Shown: in pieces, positions 1 to 7,900 of the stretch
How positions within the stretch are numbered: the first letter of the stretch is position 1
How the letters are laid out: each line of letters starts with the position of its first letter
DNA from: a bacterium
GTDB lineage: Bacteria > Eremiobacterota > Eremiobacteria > Baltobacterales > Baltobacteraceae
Length of the DNA: 12,243 bases
Direction: 5' to 3'
Assembly (NCBI GenBank): GCA_021784715.1
Contig: JAJYHP010000105.1
Coordinates: forward strand, 1-12,243
Notes under the pieces: model-generated
What the model was told of the DNA's origin: nothing
Database searches by the model: none
What the model saw: the letters and a program-made list of their open reading frames with translations, nothing else
Made by a program: the position numbers and the translations under genes

Positions 1-899
1 ACGATTCCGGCGTGTTCGATGGTGGAATAGGAGAGCAAGCGTTTGATATCGCGCTGTGCGAGCATGAGTGCCGCTCCGAGGACCAACGAGAGGGCGCCGC
101 CGTCGCGCAACACGTGTTCGAAGAGCGGCGCCGCATCGGTATGCAGGGTGATGCCCTGCACGCGAACGATCGCGTAAAAAGCGCAGGAGACCAATAAGCC
201 GGAGAGCATCGCGCTGACCGGAGCGGGCGCCTTGGCGTGTGCGTCCGGAAGCCAGGCGTGCATCGGAACGAGCCCCGCCTTTGTGGCAAAGCCAACGAGC
301 ATCAGCAAGAGACCCGTTCGCGCGAGCGGTGCGTTTAATCGCGCACCGTGCAACGCGAGCACGCTCCAAGAAAAGCGATCGCCGGTGAGGATGCCCGCAT
401 CGCCGGCGGCGCGCGCGAGCATAAACGCGCCGATCAACGCTACGGCGATGCCGAAACTGCAGAGCATGAGATACTTCCATGCCGCCTCGAGCGCCGTACG
501 TCCGCCGAGATGCGCGACGAGAAAGGTCGTCGCCAGCGTCGTCGCGGTGATACCCGCCCAGAGCCCGACGAAGGTGGTCGCCGTCACGGCGAACAGCATC
601 GAACTCCAAAATCCGCCGACGAGAAGAAAGAAGGCCGCCGGGCGCGACCATGGTGGACGATGATCGCGCGATGGCGACGGGAAAAGCCCGCCTGCGAAGA
701 GCACGACGAGCGTCATCAAGAGCGATACCATGCAGGCAAAGATCGCCGAGAGCGCATCGAGGCGCGACGCGAGTACGAACGTTGCGGCAACGATAGCGAC
801 CGAAAAGGCGGCGCGCGCGGCAAGCCGCAACGAGCGCTTCTTCGGGATCGCCGCGATCGCGAATGCGACGAGCGGGAAGAGCGTGAGGGCGGCGATCAT
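1..899 (-). CDS. hyfF: Hydrogenase-4 component F-like antiporter subunit (HyfF), 3' part missing
   Basis: The ATG is at 899-897 and 299 codons read open to the window edge, so the C-terminal part is missing (E. coli HyfF has about 526 residues). It is an integral membrane, NuoM/NuoN-type proton-translocating subunit. The HyfF signature near residues 136-143 (LEAAWKYL) is clear. The TM7 block at residues 203-235 carries Lys207 in TKAGLVPMHAWLPDAH, followed by APAPVSAMLSG. The TM8 block at 283-299 carries Lys286 in RDIKRLLSYSTIEH. The N-terminus before the signature is roughly 30 residues shorter than in E. coli HyfF. In the motif WAGITATTL, residue 118 is Thr, where E. coli HyfF has Glu (WAAIEATTL). 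The start overlaps the hyfE stop as ATGA, which indicates translational coupling. HyfG and HyfI equivalents are expected downstream, outside the window. Family assignment is firm; whether it pumps protons is unknown. Confidence 0.92.
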   Translation of the reverse strand, partial: MIAALTLFPLVAFAIAAIPKKRSLRLAARAAFSVAIVAATFVLASRLDALSAIFACMVSLLMTLVVLFAGGLFPSPSRDHRPPWSRPAAFFLLVGGFWSSMLFAVTATTFVGLWAGITATTLATTFLVAHLGGRTALEAAWKYLMLCSFGIAVALIGAFMLARAAGDAGILTGDRFSWSVLALHGARLNAPLARTGLLLMLVGFATKAGLVPMHAWLPDAHAKAPAPVSAMLSGLLVSCAFYAIVRVQGITLHTDAAPLFEHVLRDGGALSLVLGAALMLAQRDIKRLLSYSTIEHAGI

Positions 900-1498
900 C
901 CGCGCAGTTCCCGCATCGCACGCACGTCGAGCTCGGGATTCTCACGTGCGATCTCCCGTGCGATCGCAAGGCCGACGAGCGTTGCGAGCACCGCATCGAA
1001 GGTGTCGGCGAGTTCGGCGCTCATCGGAACGTGCGGGACGAAAACCACGGCGGCTAAGGAGACGGTGCTTCCCAATGCAAGCAGCCCGATCGCGTTGGCG
1101 ATGAGACTGCGATGCGCGATCACCACCGCGATGCTCGTCGCTAACGCGAAGAAGACGAGCCCCACATTGTGAATTCCCGCAAAGGCGGGTAGCCGCCCAG
1201 CGAGGTGCGCGAGCCCGAGCGCGAGCAGCACGATGGCGATGCGTCCGGGGAGCGAGAACGACGGGCGAAGATCGTTTCGCAAGCCGCTATGTTTCTCGAG
1301 CCAAAGTATCGAAGCCGGGCCGATGACGACTTTCACGAACGCGAGCGCGACGAAGACGGCGAGCGCTCGCGGATTTCCGAGGCCGGGATAGGAAAACGTG
1401 AGCGCGATTCCCGTGAACAGTGCGTATCCCAGCAACGCCGTACGAATGCGCGCATCGACGACCAACGCGGCGAGCGCGAATAGAAAGAGGAGCGTCAT
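896..1498 (-). CDS. hyfE: Hydrogenase-4 component E-like subunit (HyfE), NuoK-related
   Basis: This 200-residue, strongly hydrophobic protein has about six or seven predicted membrane segments and no signal peptide. It corresponds to HyfE, whose C-terminal part is NuoK-like and sits between the antiporter-like subunits and the NuoH-like subunit. Support comes from its place between hyfC and hyfF, its length (E. coli HyfE is about 216 residues), and a C-terminal block around residues 158-200 that aligns with E. coli HyfE, with conserved Glu (SAELAD), Asp (TFDAVL) and the ending ELDVRAMRELRG. The E. coli motif MENG, with its membrane-buried Glu, is replaced by LGST here. The ATG at 1498 was chosen because it overlaps the hyfC stop as ATGA. 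An in-frame start at 1729 would add 77 arginine-rich residues lying wholly inside hyfC and is implausible. Confidence 0.88.
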   Translation of the reverse strand: MTLLFLFALAALVVDARIRTALLGYALFTGIALTFSYPGLGNPRALAVFVALAFVKVVIGPASILWLEKHSGLRNDLRPSFSLPGRIAIVLLALGLAHLAGRLPAFAGIHNVGLVFFALATSIAVVIAHRSLIANAIGLLALGSTVSLAAVVFVPHVPMSAELADTFDAVLATLVGLAIAREIARENPELDVRAMRELRG

Positions 1499-2322
1499 CG
1501 CGCGGCTCCGATGATATCGATTCCCATCGCGGCGATGGCGAGCAACGTCGCCGCACTCGCGAGATGCGGAAGCTCGAAGAGGCGCATCTTCGCTTGGAAG
1601 GCTTCGACGAACGGGATCGCCGCCGCGACGGCGATCAAGCAGAGCGGCGCCGGAAGCCCGGAACCCGCGAATACGAAGGCGACGAGGATCGCCATCGCGG
1701 CCTGGCGGAGTTGCGCGGCGTATTGCCACGCCGCAAAGACGGGCCCCGCATACTCCAACAGCATGCCTTCGTGAATCATCGTGAGTTCGTAATGCGTTTC
1801 TTGATTGTCGATCGGCACGCGTGCGGTTTCGAAGAGCAGCACGATGAAGAGGGCGGAGCCGGCGAGCAGCGCCGACGCTTGTGTCGATCGCGCTGCGAGC
1901 AACGCGAGGAGAAACGGGGCTTCGACGATCGCGGCAAAGGCGATCTCTCTCCCCACCGCCATCGCCGAAAACGACGAGCCGGTATCGAGCGCGGCTACGA
2001 CCATCGCCGCACGTCCGAGCGCGAAGAACAGGACGAGCGCGACGACGTCGAGCGCGTTCGCGCGGACGCCCGCGCTAAATACCTGGGGAAGTAAGAACAG
2101 GATCGCGACCGAACTTCCCAAGGCGATTCCCACCGCAAGAAATCCGGTCGGCGAACCAAACCGTCCCGCTCGCGGCGCTTTGCGAAGCAGCTTGGTAAGA
2201 TCGCGATATGGTTGTAAGAACGGTGGGCCGGGACGCCCGCTCAACCTCGCCCGAAGGCTTGCGATCGCACCCTGTAATAACGGAGCGAATGCGAGAATCG
2301 CCAGTATTTGCACGACGCTCAT
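1495..2322 (-). CDS. hyfC: Hydrogenase-4 component C-like / NuoH-family membrane subunit (HyfC)
   Basis: This 275-residue polytopic membrane protein belongs to the NuoH/HyfC/HycD family. The family anchors the catalytic arm to the membrane and forms the first part of the ion channel. Residues 29-47 carry the family loop GRPGPPFLQPYRDLTKLLR. Around residue 120 is LDTGSSFSAMAVGREI. Near residues 165-192 is the strongest signature, ETARVPIDNQETHYE then LTMIHEGMLLEYAG, rich in the conserved Glu, Asp and His residues of HycD/HyfC. It is shorter than E. coli HyfC (about 322). The ATG at 2322 overlaps the hyfB stop (ATGA), and the gene's own stop overlaps the hyfE start in the same way. It should act in the same complex as its neighbours. 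A role in a hydrogenase rather than a related oxidoreductase cannot be settled without the catalytic subunits. Confidence 0.92.
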   Translation of the reverse strand: MSVVQILAILAFAPLLQGAIASLRARLSGRPGPPFLQPYRDLTKLLRKAPRAGRFGSPTGFLAVGIALGSSVAILFLLPQVFSAGVRANALDVVALVLFFALGRAAMVVAALDTGSSFSAMAVGREIAFAAIVEAPFLLALLAARSTQASALLAGSALFIVLLFETARVPIDNQETHYELTMIHEGMLLEYAGPVFAAWQYAAQLRQAAMAILVAFVFAGSGLPAPLCLIAVAAAIPFVEAFQAKMRLFELPHLASAATLLAIAAMGIDIIGAAR

Positions 2323-4190
2323 CGTCCCAACACCAGCGCAAGTGCGATAGCGATTGCGGCGTAGGCGATATACGCGCGCATCCGCCCCGATTGCACGACC
2401 CGCAAGCGACGAACGAGGCGCTGCGAGAACGCCGCAACGCCGCGCGCGGCTTCGCTCGTCAAATCCCGCGTGCTCACCGCGTACTCGATCCGCGCCGGAA
2501 AATCACCGCTGGTTGCCGGGACGACCGTTCGATGTCGCTCGGGAAAGAGCGCGAAGGCGAAGATGCCGCGGAGCGGTTTCGTCAGCGCCGTGGCACTATA
2601 CGAGGCACGTGCCGGTAGCGCCGAACCGCAGGCCCATACGGGGGCGTCTCGTCGCGCCGCGCGCCGGCCGTACCACCAGGCTCCCAACGCCGATAGCAAC
2701 GGGATCGCCGCGAGCCACGCCAGGCGTGCCGCACCGGCGAACGTCGAATCGAGCGCAACTGCGCGCGCGCCGACGATTTGCGATGCGAGCGCGAGAAGCG
2801 GATGGAGGACGACGAGCGGAAAGAGTCCGAGCGCGAGCACGATCGCCGCGCCGAGCGCCAACGCCATCACCGATGCATCGAACGTTTCGGGGCGTTCGTC
2901 CTCGCGAACCGGGGCGGGAGCGCCCGCGAACGCGATTCCAAAGAGTTTGACGAAGGCCGCCGCCGCGAGCCCTCCGCCGAGCAAGAGCGCGAGGAGGCCG
3001 AGCAAACCGAGCGTTGCGAGCGATGCGTTCCCCGAGAGCGTCGCATCGATGAATCCGTGCAACACGAGCCACTCCGAAACGAATGCATTGCTCGGAGGTA
3101 ACGCGGCCGCCGCCATGCAGCCGACGAGCACCCATGGTGCGCTGCGTTTGAGTGCCCCGGCGGCGAGCCCTCGCAGACGGTCGAGATCGGTCACGTGATG
3201 CAGGCGCTCGACCACCGTTCCCGCGCCGAGAAAAAGCAGCGTCTTGAGCGCGGTGTGATTGAGCGCGTGAAAGAGCATCGCCACGAGTGCGAGGGTTGCC
3301 AACACCGGATAGCCCATTGCCGAAGCGACGATCGCGAGACCGAGCGCCGCGACCATGACGCCCATATGCTCGATCGAACTGAACGCGAGCAAGCGCTTCA
3401 ATTCGCTCTCCACGGCGGCATAGAGCCCGCCGAAGAGTGCGCCCGCAAGTCCCGCAAGCAGTAGAATGACGCCGGGTGTCGCTCCGACCGGCGCGACGAG
3501 GACGAACGTCGTCAAGGTCAGTGCGTAGAGCGCGAGCTCGATCATCACGCCCGAGAGCAACGCCGAGGCGTTGGCGGGCGCGGCCGGGTGCGCGCGCGGC
3601 AACCAGAATTGTAGTGGGACGAGTCCCGCTTTCGAACCGAACCCGATGAAGAGCCCCGCGAGTATGCCCGCGCGCGGCGCAACCGATAGCGAAGCCGCCG
3701 CTTTCGAGATTGCGGTGAATGCGCCGCTGCCGGCATGAACGGCGAGCATCGCAAAGGCAATCGTCATCGCCAAGGCGCCGAGTTGGCTCACCAGCGCGTA
3801 GGCGAACGCGGCGCGACGGACGCTCTTCCGTTCGCTCTCGGTCGCGACGATCGCGATAGAGATCAGCGACATCAGTTCCCAACTCAGGAGAAACGCAAAG
3901 ACCGATTGTGCGAGCAGCACCCCGAGCATCGCCGCGCTAAAGCAGGCCAGCGGAATTCCTGACGCGGCGCGGCCGCGTTGGAGATTCCATATCGCGACGA
4001 CGATCGCACCGAGCGCGAGAAAGACGAGGAAGGGACGTGCGAGCGGCGTTACCGCGAAATCGAGCGTGAGATATCGCGCGACGATCGGCGCGCGTGCCAC
4101 GACGGGCGCGAATGGGAACGCGGCGGCGGCGAGCGCGGCCACGGAGAGCGCAGCGAGCAACGACGAGGCGAAGAGGCGTATACCGCGCAC
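2319..4190 (-). CDS. hyfB: Hydrogenase-4 component B-like antiporter subunit (HyfB), NuoL-related
   Basis: This 623-residue membrane protein of the NuoL/Mrp antiporter superfamily is predicted to move protons or sodium ions in a hydrogenase-4-type complex. Key ionizable residues are present: Glu105 in the TM5 motif SWELMSL, Lys187 in GSKAGLVPLQFWLPRAH, Lys265 in ESELKRLLAFSSIEHMG, and His308/Lys316 in FHALNHTALKTLLFLGAG. The C-terminal part has the HyfB-type soluble motif WACGSALPARASYSATALTK and a final membrane helix. The start was taken as GTG at 4190 because it shares one base with the ArsR stop (TAGTG), which suggests coupling. A TTG at 4241 would add 17 polar residues inside arsR. Unlike HyfF, all the expected TM5/TM7/TM8 charged residues are kept. 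Confidence 0.92.
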   Translation of the reverse strand: MRGIRLFASSLLAALSVAALAAAAFPFAPVVARAPIVARYLTLDFAVTPLARPFLVFLALGAIVVAIWNLQRGRAASGIPLACFSAAMLGVLLAQSVFAFLLSWELMSLISIAIVATESERKSVRRAAFAYALVSQLGALAMTIAFAMLAVHAGSGAFTAISKAAASLSVAPRAGILAGLFIGFGSKAGLVPLQFWLPRAHPAAPANASALLSGVMIELALYALTLTTFVLVAPVGATPGVILLLAGLAGALFGGLYAAVESELKRLLAFSSIEHMGVMVAALGLAIVASAMGYPVLATLALVAMLFHALNHTALKTLLFLGAGTVVERLHHVTDLDRLRGLAAGALKRSAPWVLVGCMAAAALPPSNAFVSEWLVLHGFIDATLSGNASLATLGLLGLLALLLGGGLAAAAFVKLFGIAFAGAPAPVREDERPETFDASVMALALGAAIVLALGLFPLVVLHPLLALASQIVGARAVALDSTFAGAARLAWLAAIPLLSALGAWWYGRRAARRDAPVWACGSALPARASYSATALTKPLRGIFAFALFPERHRTVVPATSGDFPARIEYAVSTRDLTSEAARGVAAFSQRLVRRLRVVQSGRMRAYIAYAAIAIALALVLGR

Positions 4191-4501
4191 TAGCTCTGCG
4201 CTTCGAAGTTCGCGCGCTGCTCGCGCAGGAGCCGATCGCAAAAATCCCGCGCGGCATCGAGGATATCCCAGAGCCGCTGGTCCGCGACGCTATAGCGGAC
4301 GAAAAGCCCCTCGCGACGGGCCACGACGAGCCCCTTACCGCGGAGCGTGGAAAGGTGCTGGGAGACCGAGGGTTGGCCGAGGTCGAGCAGCTGTTGGAGC
4401 TCGACGACGGTCTTTTCGCCCTCGCGAAGGGCATCGAGGAGGCGGATCCGCGCGGGGTGCGCGAGCGTCTTAAAGAGATCCGCCTTGAAGTTCCGAAGCA
4501 C
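4190..4501 (-). CDS. ArsR-family winged-helix repressor of the hyf-like operon
   Basis: This is a 103-residue winged-helix protein. Residues 8-28 (LFKTLAHPARIRLLDAL) are the typical ArsR helix. Residues 34-58 form the helix-turn-helix, with recognition helix QPSVSQHLSTLRGKGLV. Residues 59-72 form the wing (ARREGLFVRYSV). There is no ELCVCDL-type metal site. The only Cys is residue 88 in DFCDRL, so classical arsenic, cadmium or two-Cys redox sensing is unlikely, and the signal is unknown. The start is GTG at 4501. The ATG two bases upstream (4503) is in another frame. A perfect palindrome abuts the start and suggests autoregulation. The stop overlaps the hyfB start, so the repressor and the membrane complex are almost certainly made from one transcript. 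Confidence 0.88.
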   Translation of the reverse strand: MLRNFKADLFKTLAHPARIRLLDALREGEKTVVELQQLLDLGQPSVSQHLSTLRGKGLVVARREGLFVRYSVADQRLWDILDAARDFCDRLLREQRANFEAQS

Positions 4502-4525
4502 ATCTGAATATTAGCATATTCAGAT
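4502..4525. promoter_or_regulatory. Perfect 10-bp inverted repeat, likely ArsR operator
   Basis: The arms ATCTGAATAT (4502-4511) and ATATTCAGAT (4516-4525) are exact reverse complements around a 4-base centre, TAGC. It is a strongly AT-rich island in GC-rich DNA. ArsR/SmtB repressors bind AT-rich imperfect palindromes of about this size upstream of their own genes, so this is the natural operator. It touches the arsR GTG codon directly. Neither strand has a following T-run or a GC-rich stem, so it does not look like a terminator. Confidence 0.75.
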
Positions 4526-4537
4526 TTATGAATACAA
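4508..4537 (-). promoter_or_regulatory. Possible sigma70-like promoter for arsR-hyf, overlapping the operator
   Basis: On the minus strand, TTGTAT (4537-4532) and TAATAT (4513-4508) are 18 bases apart. They match the -35 and -10 consensus at 3/6 and 4/6 positions. The -10 lies inside the inverted repeat, which would let ArsR binding block RNA polymerase. A start site about 7 bases downstream would fall on the GTG itself, implying a leaderless or nearly leaderless arsR message. No Shine-Dalgarno sequence precedes the GTG, which is consistent. AT-rich palindromic sequence will give such matches by chance, so confidence is low. Confidence 0.35.
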
Positions 4538-4539
4538 GC

Positions 4540-4929
4540 TCACCCGTTGAGTGCGCTCAATGTCTCCTTGAGGAGGGAATCGACCTCGCCGGCGACCCCG
4601 ACGAGCTCGGTGTTCCCGGTCACCCCGAGCATCGCCCCGGCGTCGATCGCCTTAACGTAGGTCTTGCCGCCCTTCTGCATGACCACGACGTTGCACGGCA
4701 GCAAAAGCCCCAGATCGGGCTCGCGCTGCAGCGCCTGATGGGCGAAGGTCGGGTTACAGGCGCCGAGGATGACGTAGGGCTCCATATCGGCGCCGATCTT
4801 TTTCTTGAGCGTCGCGGCAACATCGATCTCGGTCAAAACGCCGAAGCCGCGCTGTGCCAGCGCGGCTTTCGTGCGATCGATGACTTCTTCGAAGTTACCT
4901 TCGACGACGGTTTCGTGTCCGTATTTCAC
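4540..4929 (-). CDS. DUF302 family protein
   Basis: This 129-residue soluble protein has no signal peptide or membrane helix. It matches the DUF302 pattern: an N-terminal beta-alpha unit (residues 5-35), then VILGACNPTFAHQAL with Cys58, then LGLLLPCNVVVMQKGGKTYV with Cys79, and a C-terminal helix ending LLKETLSALNG. The two conserved Cys may form a redox or ligand site, but the family's biochemical role is not established. Proteins of this family often occur near ArsR regulators and sulfur or redox genes. The start is GTG at 4929, preceded by GTGAGG about 10 bases upstream, which overlaps the stop of the preceding gene. With only 12 bases to that gene it probably shares its transcript, and it lies 38 bases upstream of arsR. 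Confidence 0.85.
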   Translation of the reverse strand: MKYGHETVVEGNFEEVIDRTKAALAQRGFGVLTEIDVAATLKKKIGADMEPYVILGACNPTFAHQALQREPDLGLLLPCNVVVMQKGGKTYVKAIDAGAMLGVTGNTELVGVAGEVDSLLKETLSALNG

Positions 4930-4941
4930 GAGTTCTTTGCC

Positions 4942-7900
4942 TCACTTTATCTGCAACCCCAGCGGTTTGATGACCGTCGCTAGGTAACGATGGTATGCGT
5001 CCATCGCCGCAGCAAAGCGTACATCGAGGTGCTTCGCATATGCAAGTAACGATGCCGTCGGCGGCGAGTTCGCCCCAAGGAAGAAGCCGCCGGGGACCGC
5101 TTCTCGCAGAGCACCCGGACGCTGGATGGAATCTTCATCGTTCTGATAGTTTGCGGTAAAAGTCGCAAAGATCGCATCGTGCTGTTTCATCGCCGCCGAG
5201 AGCGCCGCCAGGCGCGGAGCGTTATCGGCCGAGCGCGCGATCGCGTAGGCCTTCTTGAGCGCGATTTTCTGCGCGTCGAGCGCATCGAGCACCGCGTTGA
5301 TCTTCCCGGACATATCCAGGAAGTGTTTACCGATTCGGTATCCGGCCTGCATCTGCGCGAGCGTGTACGGCGTCTGCGGATCGGGTTTCACCGAAAAGGA
5401 CTGCGTGAGGGTGCGCCCGTCGAGTACGATCCGCGCGGTGTACCGGCCGGGCAAGGCGGTCAGCCCTTCCTTCGGCCCACGATACTGTTTGCGAGCGGCG
5501 CCCATCCAGCGCATCACGCCGTTTTCGTGGAAATCCCACACGACGCGATTGATGCCGGCCTTATTCGGAACGAGCGCGATCTTCTTCTTGCCGATCTTGA
5601 TGCTTCCCGAAATGGTACGAATCACGCGCCCCCGAGCGTCGAGTACCTGGACGACCGGCGCCTTTTTCTGCGGAGCTTTTTGGTAGAAATCGAAGATCGC
5701 TCCGTAGGGCGGATTTTTCGCCGCATAGCGGGTGTACAAGTTCTCGTCGTTGCTATGCATGATGTATTCGTAGGCCGTGCGCACCGGGAAGAGCATCGCG
5801 CCTTTCGCTCGCGCCGCCGAGAGGTTCTGCAACGACGCGATATCGTCGAGAATCCAAATCGCTCGGCCGTGAGTACCGATCACTAGATCGTCAAAAGTCG
5901 GTTGGATGTGAATATCGCGCACCGATACCGCCGGAACGTTCAGCGAAAACGGCTTCCAAGAGTCGCCGCCGTTGAAACTGATAAAAATACCCTCTTCGTT
6001 TCCGGCGAAGAGCAGGTTTTTGTTGTGGATGTCGGGGCGAATCGTCCGCGTGTAGATATCGCTCGGCAATCCACGAACGATCTTCTTCCAGGTTTTACCG
6101 TAGTCGTGCGTGACGTAGAGATACGGCGCGTAATCACCCATGCGGTGATCGTCGAACGAGGCGTAGGCAGTAGCGGGGTCGAGCGGCGATGGGGCGACCG
6201 TCTCCACGCGAGCGAACTCCGGCGCACCCTTCGGCGTGACGTCGCTCCAATGTTTGCCGCCGTCGCGCGTGAGCTGTACGAGACCGTCATCGGTCCCAAC
6301 CCAGATCTCACCCGGTGCGGCCGAGGAGCCTTCGATGTCGAGAATCGTATCGCTATATTCGGCGCCCGAAACGTCGTGGGCGAGCGGCCCGCCCGCGGGC
6401 AACTGGTGCGCTTTAATATTGCGCGTGAGGTCGGGGCTAATCGGATGCCACGTTTGGCCCCGATCGGTGCTTTGAAAGACGACGTTGCCGCCGTACCACA
6501 AGATATGCCCGTTCCACGGTGCGAATGCGATCGGCGAATCCCAGTTGAAGCGATAGGGGCGCTTGTTGAGATCGAAGATCGAGAGCCCCGGTTCGAAGTA
6601 CGGATTGATGAACCGGTAGAGACGTGCGTTGCGATTGAAAACATTCACGTAGCCGTCTTCGAGATCGGCGACGATGAAATTCGAGTTGCTCGGATCGGGA
6701 ACGGCCCACATGCCGTCGCCGCCGACCACTTGGAACCAGCGACGGTTCTTGATGCCCTGCGGATCGCGCGAATTCGAAGGCCCGCACCAACCGCTGTTAT
6801 CTTGCCAACCGCCGCAAACGAGATACGGATTCCCGTTGGAGAGGCCGACGTGATAGACCTGGCCGATGGGGAGGTTCCGCGCGAACGACCACGCCTTACC
6901 GCCGTCGAGCGTCAGCGCGTAACCGCCATCCTCGCCGACGATGATGCGATTGCCGTCGTTCGGTGCGATCCAAATGGCGTGATAGTCGACGTGAACGCCC
7001 TTCGCGATGCGTTTGAATTTTTTGCCGCCGTCGGTGCTGACCGAGAGCATCTCGGAGACGCCGTAGACGCGGTTTGCATTTTTCGGATCGACCGCAATAT
7101 GCGTGAAGTAGAACGGACGCTGATCGACCAACGTGTTGTCGGTCATCATTTTCCAGTGCGCGCCCGCGTCGTCGCTGCGCCAGAGAATGCCGCCCTTCGC
7201 TTCGATTAACGCATAGACGCGCGCCGGATCGCTCGGAGCGATGGCGAGGCCGATACGCCCTTCGTACCCGGCGGGGAGGCCGTTGCCGACGAGTTTCGTC
7301 CACGTCTTTCCGCCGTCGGTCGATTTGTAGATCCCGTCGTTGGGGCCGCCGGAGTGGAAGGTCCACGGCTTCCGACGGAATTGCCACATCCCCGCATAGA
7401 CGATATTCGGATCGGCGGGATCCATCGCAATATCGCTCGCCCCACTGCTCGGGCCGATATAGAGCGACTTACTCCACGTTTTTCCGCCGTCGAACGTCAC
7501 GTAGACGCCGCGATGGACGGAATCGGCGAACGGATCGCCCGATGCGCCGACCACGACGTGCTCGGGATTCTTCGGATCGATCGCGATGCGCGAGATATGC
7601 CGCGTCAGTGCGAGGCCGACGCGCGCCCAGGTTTTCCCGCCGTCGGTGCTTTTATAGAGTCCGGTACCGAACGAGACGTCGTTGCGCGGGTTGCTCTCGC
7701 CGGTGCCGACCCAAAGGACGTTCTGATTGCTCGGATCGATCGCGACCGCGCCGATCGCTCCGGTCGGTTCCTTCGTGAAGATCGGTTTCCAGGTCGCGCC
7801 GCCGTTCGCACTCTTCCAAACGCCGCCGCCCGCGGTACCGATAACGTAGAGATCGGCGTTCTGCGCCGTCCCCGCCACCGACGAGACGCGGCCGCCGGCG

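Noticed and set aside
896..1729. A longer hyfE starting at 1729
   Set aside because: The extra 77 residues are Arg-rich and out of frame within hyfC. The ATGA overlap at 1498 is the natural start and matches the other junctions.
2319..4241. hyfB starting at TTG 4241
   Set aside because: It would overlap arsR by 52 bases with polar residues unlike HyfB N-termini. GTG 4190 overlaps the arsR stop by one base.
3937..4503. A 188-codon frame starting at the ATG two bases upstream of the arsR GTG
   Set aside because: It is a Ser/Arg-rich shadow frame crossing arsR and hyfB. The GTG frame encodes a complete winged-helix protein.
4502..4525. The palindrome as a terminator for the DUF302 gene
   Set aside because: The stem is AT-rich, weak and without a following T-run, while its position beside arsR fits an operator.
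5902..7209. A plus-strand open frame of 435 codons opposite VPS10 paralogue 1
   Set aside because: Same register effect as the longer one; no Shine-Dalgarno or recognizable domain.
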